A DNA stretch of 64,000 nt. It comes from Buddleja alternifolia. Its lineage: Eukaryota > Streptophyta > Magnoliopsida > Lamiales > Scrophulariaceae. Made by a program: the position numbers and the translations under genes. The stretch is taken from positions 31,105,154 to 31,169,153 of the forward strand of contig CM033396.1 in the NCBI GenBank assembly GCA_019426215.1, read 5' to 3'. A model generated the notes under the pieces. The model did no database searches. It was not told the DNA's origin and saw nothing but the letters and a program-made list of their open reading frames with translations. Positions 42,941 through 53,456 of the stretch are shown piece after piece; position 1 is the stretch's first letter, and each line of letters begins with the position of its first letter.

Positions 42941-44536
42941 TTACACAGAAGCCCTTAAGTTTGATGTTGTGCTATTAACGTATCTTGTGCACCCGAGCGT
43001 CCTTAGAGCTGGCTCAATTAGAATAGTTTCCATACGAGAGTAAGCATGATGTGTAAAGTGTATTCCATCCCAAAAGATGTATTGATTTGGGTAACGGCAA
43101 ACCGGCACTTGTGGGCTTCCACAAAATTTCTTGCTATCGTAATTGTAATTCCCTCCGGTTCCACAACAAGATACCAATGCTAGTTCTCCGTTAGGTCCTG
43201 TTACAATTTACAAGTAACGAATCAATATAATTCCTTGGTGATGTAACAAAATAAATAAGAATAGAGCACTTACCATATGATGCATCGCGGATAACTTCAT
43301 ATGCACCATCATAAATTGCCCCATAATTGATAATGATATTTGGGAATTCCAGAGTGAGATTTCTGATCGCTTGTTGGAGATAATCATTTTTGGATATGAT
43401 AAGATCATTTACGGACTTCAAGCATCCCAGTTCATCGTAATCCGTGGAGTTTTTGCTAGGCATTGCAGTTAAAATATACGGGAAACATCCAAGAGGAGCA
43501 TTTCCTGGAATAATCAATCGTGTGGCACCCATCCTAATCAATTCCTGTGTTGTTGAATATAATTAGCTATGATTAAATCATTTTAATTAATAATATACTA
43601 ACATATGATGTAAAGAGAAAAAAGATTGTATACTTAGAATGAATTTGGACATAGGCACTTACTCTTGCAATTCTGATTTGAGCCTGTATTATTAAGGGCG
43701 CATAAGTTCGTACTTCTTCAATTGATTTGCCTTGGGCCAATGCATAGCCGATGTCATTGCCCTCAATGTCGCCCAAAAATAAAAAAGAGTTTTCCATCCT
43801 ATTCGCGCGTTCTGATCAAAATGAAATCGATTATCAATAATTACACGTTCATGACAATTTACATGTTTAAAAAGGCTGAGGTCTAGACTGGTTAAATAAA
43901 TGTATCTAATTATTGTTATCATAACAAACCTTTTGGTGTACGGAAAGTGGATGTCAAATAGTTTTTAAACCATCTAACTTGAGCACTAAGGGGAACAGCA
44001 GCATAAGGTGGAATTTTAATGCCTCTCGATTGGAAGAAGCTAATGTCAAGCACTGGGCTTCTGGCAACCGAAAAGATAACTCCATCATAAGTTTCAGAAG
44101 CATTCATATTCAAATAAGGTGCAAGATGCGGCAGGCCGAAATCAGTAGCTGCAAGACACAGAGAGTCACATATACATCAATGATTTGAATGTTGTACATA
44201 CAAATTAATTTATATCAGTATTGCAGTTCCGGAATGATTAAGCATACATATTCTTATATATATATATATACCTGCGAAGTCGAAGTCATTGAGGCCATCG
44301 GACCAACGGCCAGTCGGCCAACCGGGGGAAGATCTACCATAAGGCAAACGTGCGGCAGGATTTGGAGTTCGGGAAGGGACATAAATTGAGTTACCAACAT
44401 CTGTGAACCCATCTCCAAAGTGGTATAAGTATAGAAATGGGCAGTTGACATGTTGAGGTTGGGATGAAGCTGCACCAACTAGAATTAACAGACAAAAGGA
44501 AATGATGTTTTGGCCCTTCATGCTTGCTAATTTCAT
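42941..44536 (-). CDS. GDSL esterase/lipase-like protein, copy 2 (intact, serine missing)
   Basis: Five GT-AG exons: 44272-44536, 43930-44148, 43663-43811, 43274-43544, 42941-43197; 1,161 nt, 386 residues, the normal length of plant GDSL lipases. Signal peptide near residues 7-26 (IISFCLLILVGAASSQ), so extracellular. Block I is YHFGDGFTDVGNS: the nucleophile Ser is Gly. Block II is GRWSDG, block III GDIEGNDIGYAL keeps the oxyanion Asn, and block V FWDGIHFTHHAY keeps Asp and His. The GVIFSVARSPVLD segment corresponds to the GVNFAVAGATAL block of the family. Ester hydrolysis is probably lost or altered; a binding or regulatory role is an inference. The first ATG at 44534-44536 or the one five codons later may be used. 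Confidence 0.88.
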
Positions 44537-44547
44537 TGCTTACAACT

Positions 44548-44573
44548 ATATATATATATATATATATATATAT
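44548..44573. repeat. (TA)n upstream of GDSL copy 2
   Basis: A TA run 12 bp upstream of the start codon, in the leader, followed by a GA run. Confidence 0.85.
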
Positions 44574-44601
44574 GATATTAATTGGGTTAAAACCTAACTA
44601 G

Positions 44602-44620
44602 AGAGAGAGAGAGAGAGAGA
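44602..44620. repeat. (GA)n in the GDSL copy 2 leader
   Basis: Counterpart of 31003-31028; CT-rich on the transcribed strand. Confidence 0.85.
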
Positions 44621-44636
44621 ATACAACTCCTAAAAA

Positions 44637-44850
44637 AGAAGATTGCAAAGTGATGGAGTAGGAAGCTCTAGGAGCTGGTTTATAAAGAGGTTGCAGGACC
44701 TTCTTACGTATCAGCGTGGACCTTATCTATCTAGCACCTTAGATTGGAACTTTGAATTTGAAATATTCAAAGGCTGCTTTGGCCCTACTGTCTTCAATTA
44801 CATGAAAAGATTTCCCTCAATTATGTGCTTAGAGTGGGATCTAGGATAAA
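44637..44850 (-). promoter_or_regulatory. Conserved upstream block of GDSL copy 2
   Basis: Counterpart of 31060-31290. It contains GGAGCTGGTTTATAAAG (TTTATAAACC on the minus strand as a possible TATA) and AGCGTGGACCTTATCTA. An internal stretch present in copy 1 (about 31110-31160) is shorter here. Confidence 0.6.
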
Positions 44851-45825
44851 ATTTAATCAAATTTAATAATTTTATTGTCTATCTTTCTCATTACACACAA
44901 TTGTGTAAAAAAGATAAAAATAAAATATATACTCGAACTATGAAACTTGACCTGACTTAGAATTACATTACGTTCCCCGGGACGTAGGGCATCTTATTGC
45001 CCACTAGTATATTTAAAAATATCGTTCAACAACCAAGTAATTGAATTAATTGCTTGGATTGAGATTTATGGAACGGTACTTTCCTTCTCCCACAGTCCGA
45101 CACCAGAATTAATTAATTCTACCACTAGCCACTGTTAATTTCCAGCTATTCATTCAAGATTAGTCAAGTTTTTGGAGCTTTTTTGTGTAAATGCATGCGC
45201 GTTGCTTCTCGTGTGTCGAGTTGACTCGGCTGTGTCTAGTCCACTAAGGTAATAAAATAATTTTATGCCAGATCGAATTTAATGATTTGAGCGTATTGTG
45301 ATTGAAATTTTTCACAGAGTTGTACGCAGGCGCACACAATAAATCTTACTGATAAACACAAGCAATCTCTTTGGTTCAAGAGACATACTAGGAAAATAAA
45401 AAGAAAACAGAATGAAACCATTTTCCTCACCAAATGTTGAGGAAAAAATATTGTCTCAAATTAGTATTAAATTTTCGATTTTTTTTTTTCATTTTCTCTG
45501 GTAACCAAACAATGAAAAAGAATTTTCTTTGTATTTTTTTCTTTTCCCAAAGAATTTACTTGAACCAAACAAAACGTAAAACAATTGAACTTAGTTTATC
45601 ATAAATTTTTCCTAATATGATTATTGTTTTCTCTTTCCCATAAGGGATTGCGTACTGTGGCTCCGCCCTGTTGTCTCATCATTTTTACTGAGTTAAATCG
45701 AGTTTATTGTGGTAGACTGTTCTCGATAACCTTGTTAAATGGTCATTTTCTAAAAGATTTTTGTTTATTTTTGTAGCTTTTGCTTACAATTCGATAACCG
45801 GGTACGCATCTTTTTTTGAAAATTA
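44851..45825. other. No gene seen
   Basis: AT-rich intergenic sequence. ACTAGTATATTTAAAAATATCG near 45003 recalls text beyond GDSL copy 1 (31302), so the duplicated segment extends at least to here. 45340-45560 contains GGAAAATAAAAAGAAAAC/GTATTTTTTTCTTTTCCC inverted text, possibly a small TIR element. Confidence 0.4.
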
Positions 45826-46189
45826 ACAGGGTACATTTATAGTAAGTGAATATACATGTGAAGAAACTAGTAAAAATTTGGTCGTTTGATCTGCATAAAT
45901 TGATGTTTTTTCCCAAATCAGATATCATTTTAGAACTAGTCAGTACAGTTATGCTTGCAATTTTAATAACGAAATGAAGTCATTTACTCGTTGCTTAATG
46001 AGTATTTCTATGGTATATTGGTACATACAAATTAAATTGCACTAATAACATTTTTAGTCCCTCAAATAGATGTTTGTGTTAGAGTAGTCCTCAAGTAAAA
46101 AAAAATAACATTTGTCGTCCCTAATATTCTAATTTTGTTTCACTTAAGTCATTTATGGACATTTTTACCTTTAAATTGATTAAATATGT

Positions 46190-46505
46190 ATGTTCATGCA
46201 TATGGGTTAAAATGTCCAAAAAGGACTTAAGTGAAACAAAAAATAATACATTAAGGACCTAAGTGATAAAATTTGAATATTAGAAATGGTAATGTTAAAT
46301 TTTTTCACTTGTCGGATTACTCTAAGACAAATAATCTACTTAAGGAACTAAAAATATCATGATCCCAAATAAATTTCATAACATTAAAATGAGTGCAAAA
46401 TGAAAATAAACCCTATTTTTACTCTCGAACAATTCTTTTTACATTTGTATTGTAAATTTGTAACCATTCACCAAGAAGCCGTATATTACCCGTTTTCGTA
46501 ACGGA
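46190..46505. repeat. Direct duplication partner of 47672-48010
   Basis: Shared order: TGTTCATGCATATGGGTTAA, GGACTTAAGTGAAACAAA, TTTTTCACTTGT, AACTAAAAATATCAT, ACTCTCGAACAATTCTTTTT, GTAACGGATGT. The copy at 47672-48010 is diverged by many substitutions and one insertion (about 47730-47750). Confidence 0.75.
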
Positions 46506-46507
46506 TG

Positions 46508-46870
46508 TCTCAGGGAAAATTACACTTTTTGCCCCATAATTTTGCCCTAATTCAATTTTGATCCCATTCGTCACAGATTTCTCATATTTCGTCCTATAGC
46601 TTTCAAAATATCTCACATTTAGCTCCAACCGAAGTTTCCATCCAAAATTTAACAGTCAACTTCGTTACTCAACCTTTTGAACGATTTTTTTGGGGAGATT
46701 TTGTGCGTGAGTCACACGTGATTTTGAATAAAAATATCGTGATAAAGAATATAATATGTGTGTGGGTGCATTCAAGCACAAATTCTCCCCCTAAGAAATC
46801 GGTCAAAAGGTTGACTAACGGAGTTGGCCATCAAATTTTGGATGAAAATTTTAACTGGGAATAAATGGGA
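46508..46870. mobile_element. TIR element nested in the large inverted repeat
   Basis: The left arm CATTTAGCTCCAACCGAAG, CATCCAAAATTTAACAGTCA, CAACCTTTTGAACGATTT matches in inverted form AAATCGGTCAAAAGGTTGAC, AACGGAG..., ATCAAATTTTGGATGAAAAT to about 46860. It begins with AGGGAAAATTACACTTTTTG. Confidence 0.6.
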
Positions 46871-47188
46871 GACATTAATACATGTTCATACATATTAGTT
46901 AAAATGTTCAAAAGGGACTTAAGTGATACAAATTTTTTCGCTTTGAGGTTTACCCTCGCAAATGGCCTACTTACTAAAAATGTTGTTATCCCAATTTATT
47001 TTGTTTGTACTACTATACCATAGAAATACTCATTAAGCAATGAGTAAATGACTTCATCTCGTTATTAAATTTGCAAGCATAAATGTACTGACTAGTTATA
47101 AAATGATATCTGATTTGGGAAAAAGCATCAGTTTATGCAGATCAAACGACCAAATTTTTACTAGTTTCTTCGCATGTATATTTACTTA

Positions 47189-47627
47189 GGGTCTGTATGG
47201 TTAAGTTTTTTGAGTAGCATTTCCATTTTTTGGATCACCAGAAAATAAACTGCACACTCCAAATTAAATTCTATAGAAAATACTCAAATTTTAAATCATA
47301 CTACACATTCCCCTATATAACTACTCATTATTTCATTAATTCAATCACTTCATTCTCTCTCTTCATTAATCACATAATTCAATTATCCAACACATTCTCT
47401 TTCTTACTTTATCCTAAGTAAAATATTATTCTAATTTTTTCTCCTATTATCATTACATATTTAACTAATTCAATCAACTTTATATCACATCTATACAATT
47501 TTTAAATATTTCTCAAAAACACATCCAAACAAACAAAAAAAATTAATATTTTCACACAAATTTCTATAATACATATTCTCCAAAAATAACTTAAAATTCA
47601 TTTTCGAAAACACAACCATATAGAGCC
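47189..47627. mobile_element. Tourist-like (PIF/Harbinger) MITE, copy 2
   Basis: Termini GGGTCTGTATGGTTAAG and AACCATATAGAGCC, flanked by TTA (47186-47188 and 47628-47630), the standard Harbinger target. It is 439 bp with no ORF of note. Same family and orientation as 10725-11125. It interrupts the right arm of the 45826-47648 element, so it is younger. Confidence 0.88.
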
Positions 47628-47671
47628 TTACTATAAATGTACCCTGTTTTCAAAAAAAATAAAATTAATGT

Positions 47672-48010
47672 TCATACATATTGGTTAAAATGTTAAAAAG
47701 GGACTGAAGTGAAATAAAAAATAATGTAATTTTTTTTATTGATAAGCAAAAATAATGCATTAAGGATTTAAGTGAAACAAAATTTAAACATTAAGAATAA
47801 TAATGTTAATTTTTCACTTGTGAGACTACATTAACACAAATAGTCTACTTCAAGAACTAAAAATATCATTATCCCGAGTAAATTGCATAACATAAAAGTG
47901 AGGGCGAAAGTGTGAATATAAACTCTATTTTTAACTCTCGAACAATTCTTTTTACATTGGTATAAGTGTAACCATTCTTCTAAGAAGCGGTTAGGTACCC
48001 GTTTCCGTAA
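47672..48010. repeat. Direct duplication partner of 46190-46505
   Basis: See 46190-46505. It ends at GTAACGGATGTTTCACCG, beyond the right end of the large inverted repeat. Confidence 0.75.
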
Positions 48011-48223
48011 CGGATGTTTCACCGTTAACTTTCACTCGATTGTAGTAAAATGCCGAATTTGTGCGGTCCGTATCCAGCTAACTTAATTTATATACTAGGA
48101 CAATTTATGCATAAAATATTAAAAATGAACTTTGTAAGGGATCGATTCAAATTTCAACGAAAAGATATTACTATCTTTTGGAAAAGAAATGTGACTTTTT
48201 AATATCTAGTGGTATTAATTATT

Positions 48224-48382
48224 TAAAAAAAACAACTATCAAGGTGACTTTTGTGGAATTAATTATAAAAAAAAAAAAAAAACTATCAAGGTGACTTTGT
48301 GGAATTAATTATAAAAAAACAACTATCAAGGCGACTTTTGTGGAATTAATTATAAAAAAAACAACTATCAAGGCGACTTTTG
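48224..48382. repeat. Minisatellite, 4 copies of about 49 bp
   Basis: The unit AACTATCAAGGTGACTTTTG TGGAATTAATTAT plus an A-run is present four times, with A-run length as the main variation; the last copy is partial. Confidence 0.9.
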
Positions 48383-48815
48383 TTATACTATGATACTAAT
48401 ATATACAGCCATGTGCATGTGGCACCGAAACTTATATATATATAGAGAGAGAGAGGCCCCATAAGTATGTTTTTTTAGAGAAAAAAAATTCCCATAGGTA
48501 TCTATGCTTTGTTGTTATCTGTTTGTGGGACATTAATTTATATTTGTAGCATATGGTGGTCCCAACTTATTCTATAATTGAGTCGCATTATTGATTAGTT
48601 ATTTACAAAAAAGTCCAGACAAAGAGTTCGGGCCAATAATTTTAATTATACGCTATACAAACCTTATAAGACTTTAAATAAGGAAAAAAAAATTACAATT
48701 TGTGACAGCCTGAAATTGAATCTAGAATCTCTCTGACACCACCAGACTAACAAGCATTTAGTCGTATTAGTGATTAGTTGATAAGTGCTTGTGGAACATT
48801 GATTTATCAGTATTG
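48383..48815. other. No gene seen
   Basis: Intergenic sequence. A short GA run lies at about 48443-48452. GTCGTATTAGTGATTAGTTG and GTCGCATTATTGATTAGTTA are related 20-mers near 48592 and 48761. Confidence 0.4.
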
Positions 48816-49148
48816 CTATATACTATCTTTTATATATCACCGATTTTTCACAATTTCCCTAATTTTGATAAGAAATCACTTGCAAATAATCAATTAATGA
48901 GTAATGCTATGTACTGCAATTTTCATACCACCCTTTTTTCACCACTCCATGATTTGTTAAGAAATATTATAATTAATTGACGTTGATGAATTTAGCCAAT
49001 CAATACTTTTTAAATCAAGGGGATGTGAAAAAACGGTGGTATATAGCATTATTCTTAATTTTAATGAATTTGATACATCCATATTTCTTAAATCAAGGAA
49101 TCGTAAAAATTCAGTAGTATAAAATCGATAGTATATAGCATTTTTCAA
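48816..49148. mobile_element. Two nested MITEs of one family
   Basis: Outer ends: AGTATTGCTATATACTATC (48819 on) and GATAGTATATAGCATTTTT (to about 49146), with inner arm text TTTTATATA..ACCGATTTTTCAC against its complement. Inserted inside is a smaller copy: TAATGCTATGTACTGCAATT (48902) to GGTGGTATATAGCATTATTC (about 49055). The shared GCTATATAC/GTATATAGC termini show a family member landing within another. Confidence 0.65.
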
Positions 49149-50087
49149 TTATATATTGGTTTTACAAACATTGTTCCAGAGTGGTCCCTATTTAGAATAA
49201 AATATTGCATTTTTCATCTTCTATTAATATATTTGTTTTGACTTTTGGTTCTTTAATACTTGCTATTAGCAAAAATATTCATTAACTTCCTTGTTCAAAA
49301 AAAAAAAAAAAAACTATTCATTAGCTTTTTGAAAAAAATGGCATACTTAGTCTGATTTTGCCGGAGCAGCTCGATTTGGCCAGAAAATTGGGGCGTGCTG
49401 ACTAATTTTATAGGGAAATTTGATAACTTGGCATTCCTTTTGAACAAGATTTTGAAGACTTGACATGACATTTGAATAAGGAATTTTTATTTTTTTTTAG
49501 CTAAGGGGATTTAACATGTGTGGAAAAGTTGGAAACATCCAGCCACTAACCAGCAAGCAACTTGATATTATTCATTGATTTTAAATGTAAATATACGTTT
49601 TTCATCAATAGTAAGTTAGTAACATCATATAAATGTGAATTTATATATAAATTATAATTAATAGTTTTTTATTATTATTATTATTATATATATATACATA
49701 TATATAATAAAAGCTTCTACAAATAAGACAAATACATGTAACATATACAAATTATAAATATATATACATATATATAATTGTACATTTAATTCATGATTAT
49801 AGATATAAAAATTTAATATAATTAGATCTAAATTTATATTCATTATGCATAACAACTTTAGAAACTGTATATACTGTATTTAAAATTTTAAAATATAGTA
49901 CTTTATTATGTATGCTACGGTAAATACAATAATCTTAAATTAATCCAATAATTTTTAAAATCTAGTAAATACAACAAATTATATATATATATATATATTA
50001 TATAATATTTTAGTATAGTAAATTATATATGTACTACAATAAATACACTAATTTTTAAAATTAAGATTTGAAAATATTTTAATATTA
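49149..50087. other. AT-rich intergenic, microsatellites
   Basis: No gene. TA/TTA runs at 49667-49700 and 49981-49999; an A-run at about 49297-49313 between two copies of CTATTCATTAGC/ATATTCATTAAC. Confidence 0.45.
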
Positions 50088-50770
50088 GGGATACTTACAC
50101 TAAGTATCCTTTTTATTTCGTGTAATTACAGTCCATTCTTATTATTTTGGTCACATAACAAATACCCCCTTCTTATAATGAAACTTTACAACCGGTCCCT
50201 TTAGTTAGAAAACTAAAAGAATTGGCTGACATCATCAAATAATATTTTCTAGAGTTCATATTTTACCCTTGAGGGGGTGGATGTAATTTTTCATATTAAA
50301 TATGATGTAGTTCTAACTTTCAATTTAGTTTGAAAAAGTAATTTCGTTAAAAATTTGTTAACATCTTGATAATAAAGTGCAATTTGGAGTTATGCCAATT
50401 TGAGTACTTTTTAGAAAATGAATATAAATATTGAGTTTGAGTTTATTTTAGGAGCATATCATAATTCAATGCAATTAAAGCCATACTAGTAGGTTGCTAA
50501 AAAATATCAAATCAATTAGTAAATTAAAATAAGTGAAAGAAAACCAATATATATAGATTATAATAAAAAAAGAAAATTTAAGATATATATTATGGAAAAA
50601 TATATAAAAAGGAAAAAGAGAAAGAAAAAAAAAGTAACGAAAATTATCCGTAAGGGGTTGAATGTAAGATTTTATTATAGAGAAGGGCGTCTGTTATATG
50701 ATCCAATAAAATTAATTGCAGTATAATTACATTAAATCAGAAGGGTATTAATGTAACTAAACATTTTTAA
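50088..50770. mobile_element. Long-TIR element of about 680 bp
   Basis: The left arm (50088-50215) and right arm (50640-50770) are inverted over about 115 bp: TGTAATTACAGTCC/…GCAGTATAATTACA, TCACATAACAAATACCCCCTTC/GAAGGGCGTCTGTTATATGA, ACTTTACAACCGGTCCC/GGGGTTGAATGTAAGAT. The interior is AT-rich without coding potential. The plan resembles the 19-1048 family (GGGATA..TTACA ends) but is not the same family. Confidence 0.7.
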
Positions 50771-52552
50771 ATTATTCTTTTTAAAACAGGGTAAGTGTAA
50801 CGCCTCCATTTCACTTGCTTGCTATGATAATTATGTAAAAACATTTCAATCCATATAAATTATTTTTAAACAAAATTTAATACTCTAACTAATACGGTTC
50901 AAAGATCAACAATTTGAAGTGGAAAACCACTAGTTAAGGGGGCACGACATTTCGACTAAATTTTATTCCATCGCTCTAATGTTATCTAAATTTTGAATCA
51001 GCAAATGCTCCATGTTGACTTCCTTGGATCCCTTCAGGGTCACTAGCTCAAGACGTCATTACTAAGATGAGTCTACACTCTAATTGTGCCGGAACATCAC
51101 TCTCGAAGATCAGCCACTGTCCCACTATTCCTCCATCTGGTCCTGGGAAAGGGGAGACACGAGTGATGAGCGACTAAGCCCACTGAATGCCGGTGTGTGC
51201 ATATGCGGGGTTATGCATGCACATAATACTATTCTTATGGTGCATGATTCATACAAGCCTAACATCAATAACTATTAGTAATTCAACCAACAGTCACGTT
51301 CATACGCGAACAAGAGGCTTGTGAAAATAAATTTAAGTAACAAGAGGTTGAAGAACATATTATTGGTAACCAATAGGAGCCTATGAAAACCAGATTAAGC
51401 GAGAATTGTATCATATAAATTACCCAAAACTTGATAATGGTATACCCTACACAAATCATAATCAGATCAGATAAACCACCTCGTGACTCCCCACCTAACA
51501 CATACTACCTAATCCACCATTTGCAGGGAACGATCCCACTAAACAAATGAACTGGCCATGCCTAGGTACATTGCGGCGCCAATCACAGTTGTAGACACCT
51601 CCATCCCATTCGTGAAAGGACACCCGACATTGGCACTGGACGACGAAGGCAATCTACTGGCATCCCATTGCTACCCAGCGGACCCCGCAGACAATCTTGC
51701 CCAAGGCCCAAAAATCAATATCAGAACAATCAGTCGAACAATTCTTCTCATTGGCACTAGACGACGAAGTCTATCTACTGGCAGCTCAATGCCACACAGT
51801 GGACCTCGGGAACCATCCAGTAGTCCAGCCTTCAATAACTGAATCAGACCACTTTATAGAAATCATCCACGTAACAATTGTCACCCACCAATAGAATAAT
51901 CAATAAGATCCGATACTCATTTCGTTTGCAGGTAATTTGAATCATAAAATCACATAAGCATATTTAAGAATTTATATTAATCACATTTATGATATAATCG
52001 TGTCAATATGAATGACAACGACACTGAATTTTGCTGAAAACGATAAACTAATAAATAAAACACTCACGCTATAAATAAGGATTGCCAGTCAGAGCAACTC
52101 ATCGCTTAGCCAACCCGTGAATCCATGACTCTTAAACAAATACCTAAAATGTGTATACACAGCATTCATATAAATTTCCAGATAACAATTATATATTTCA
52201 CAGTATAGCACCTTTATATAATTATGTAAATGAAAAGTTTCATATAAACCTAACTAGCTAATATCACAAATGAATTCTCATGATCCTTGTATTTACGTTG
52301 AATATGTCGAAGAAGTGATGATATGCAGTTAATCAAATAATTGAAATCCCTAAACTAATTAGGTAAATAGCAGGTTACATGACATGGAATGATATATTAT
52401 TAATCATATATGTTAATTAGCCACTTACAGGATTGAAGTAATTAAGCAACTAATCTCAAGCATTTGCCTATTCAATTTCTACTTAATTAATAAACTAAGA
52501 CTACATAAGTGATTAACAAATTGCTCGTCTTTCAATCGGTGGATTTTTTGGT
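50771..52552. other. Unassigned; possible LTR relic with tandem duplication
   Basis: The balanced base composition at 51000-51900 contrasts with its surroundings. TGTAACGCCTCCATTTCAC (50797) resembles text often seen at Ty3/gypsy LTR junctions. 51628-51690 and 51750-51812 are direct copies about 122 bp apart (TTGGCACTGGACGACGAAGG and TTGGCACTAGACGACGAAGT, then ATCTACTGGCA). The short ORFs at 51558 and 51697 arise from this duplication. I cannot assign a function. Confidence 0.4.
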
Positions 52553-53394
52553 TGTAATAAATCTCGAATGCTTTTGATGATGACAAACATACATTCCTTC
52601 CACTAATTACTTTCTTTGTGTATGCAGATTGTTTGATCTCTCCAGCAAGTTAGGATCCTACATAAGGGAAGTACAATCATATCGTTCCTTAATAGCCTTT
52701 TACTTTATTCCTTATTTTATCCATCACATATCTTAATCTAGGCTTAGATTATGTCTTATGATTTATTCTGATATCTAGCCTTACCTTTCTCAATGCTCGA
52801 CTTATTCTCTTTTGTTTGGTATGAAGCCGTTTGTGCCTATGTTTGGAAGGAACCGTTTTGCACTTATTCCCTTTCCTTATCATGCTTTCTACTCTCTCTC
52901 TCTCTATATATATGAACATCATATCACTTCAGTCATTTGGAGGAATTCTGAATCATTCTAAGCAATACACTTATTTCGTGTAATTGTTCTTGTTAGGTAA
53001 ATCTTCTGTTCCAGTGAGGAAGAAGAAGTACCAGTCGCTGCTTCGAGTTCCACTTATCAAACACAAATGATTGGTGAGGAGTCTAGAGTTGAGTCTCTCT
53101 TGTAATCCATATTAGAGTAGTTGTGTGGAAATTCCATCTGGTTCCACACTTAGTCTATAGGATCTTTTGAGCGTTCTCAATCCTCCATATCGAGTGTGGT
53201 TGTTATATCTTTTAGATAACATTATTTGTTTTTCAGTTTCCGTTTGGATTTTGTTTCTGGAACTTATATGTTCCATTCTTCCTCATTCAATAAAAGAAGT
53301 ATTATTCAGTTTATTATTTTTGGTACTTGTTAAGTTCTGCTGTCAAAGTTTTAAATTCCTAATTCATCCCCTCTTAGGCAATTCTTGAGTTACA
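52553..53394 (+). repeat. 5' LTR of the Sirevirus-like element
   Basis: It begins TGTAATAAATCTCGAATGC and ends GAGTTACA, about 842 bp. TCTCTCTATATATATGAAC at about 52893-52915 is the likely TATA region. The first 419 bp match 58448-58866 at well over 90% by eye. Confidence 0.8.
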
Positions 53395-53396
53395 TT

Positions 53397-53408
53397 TGGC
53401 ATCAGAGC
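53397..53408 (+). promoter_or_regulatory. Primer-binding site (initiator tRNA-Met type)
   Basis: TGGCATCAGAGC, one base off the usual TGGTATCAGAGC complementary to initiator tRNA-Met, located 2 bp after the LTR. Confidence 0.85.
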
Positions 53409-53456
53409 TAGGTGGCTCAATTCTAAGGGTTTGACCGCCCGAGTTGGAAGATCCAC

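Larger units (their letters stand above)
45826..47648. mobile_element. Large inverted-repeat element with nested insertions
   Basis: The left arm 45826-46045 (CAGGGTACATTTATAGTAAG, GATCTGCATAAATTGATG, AATGAGTATTTCTATGGTAT) is repeated in inverted order at 46975-47185, completed by 47631-47648 (ACTATAAATGTACCCTG). The right arm is split by a Tourist-like MITE at 47189. The interior holds AAGGGACTTAAGTGA-type repeats and another TIR element. There is no transposase. Confidence 0.75.
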
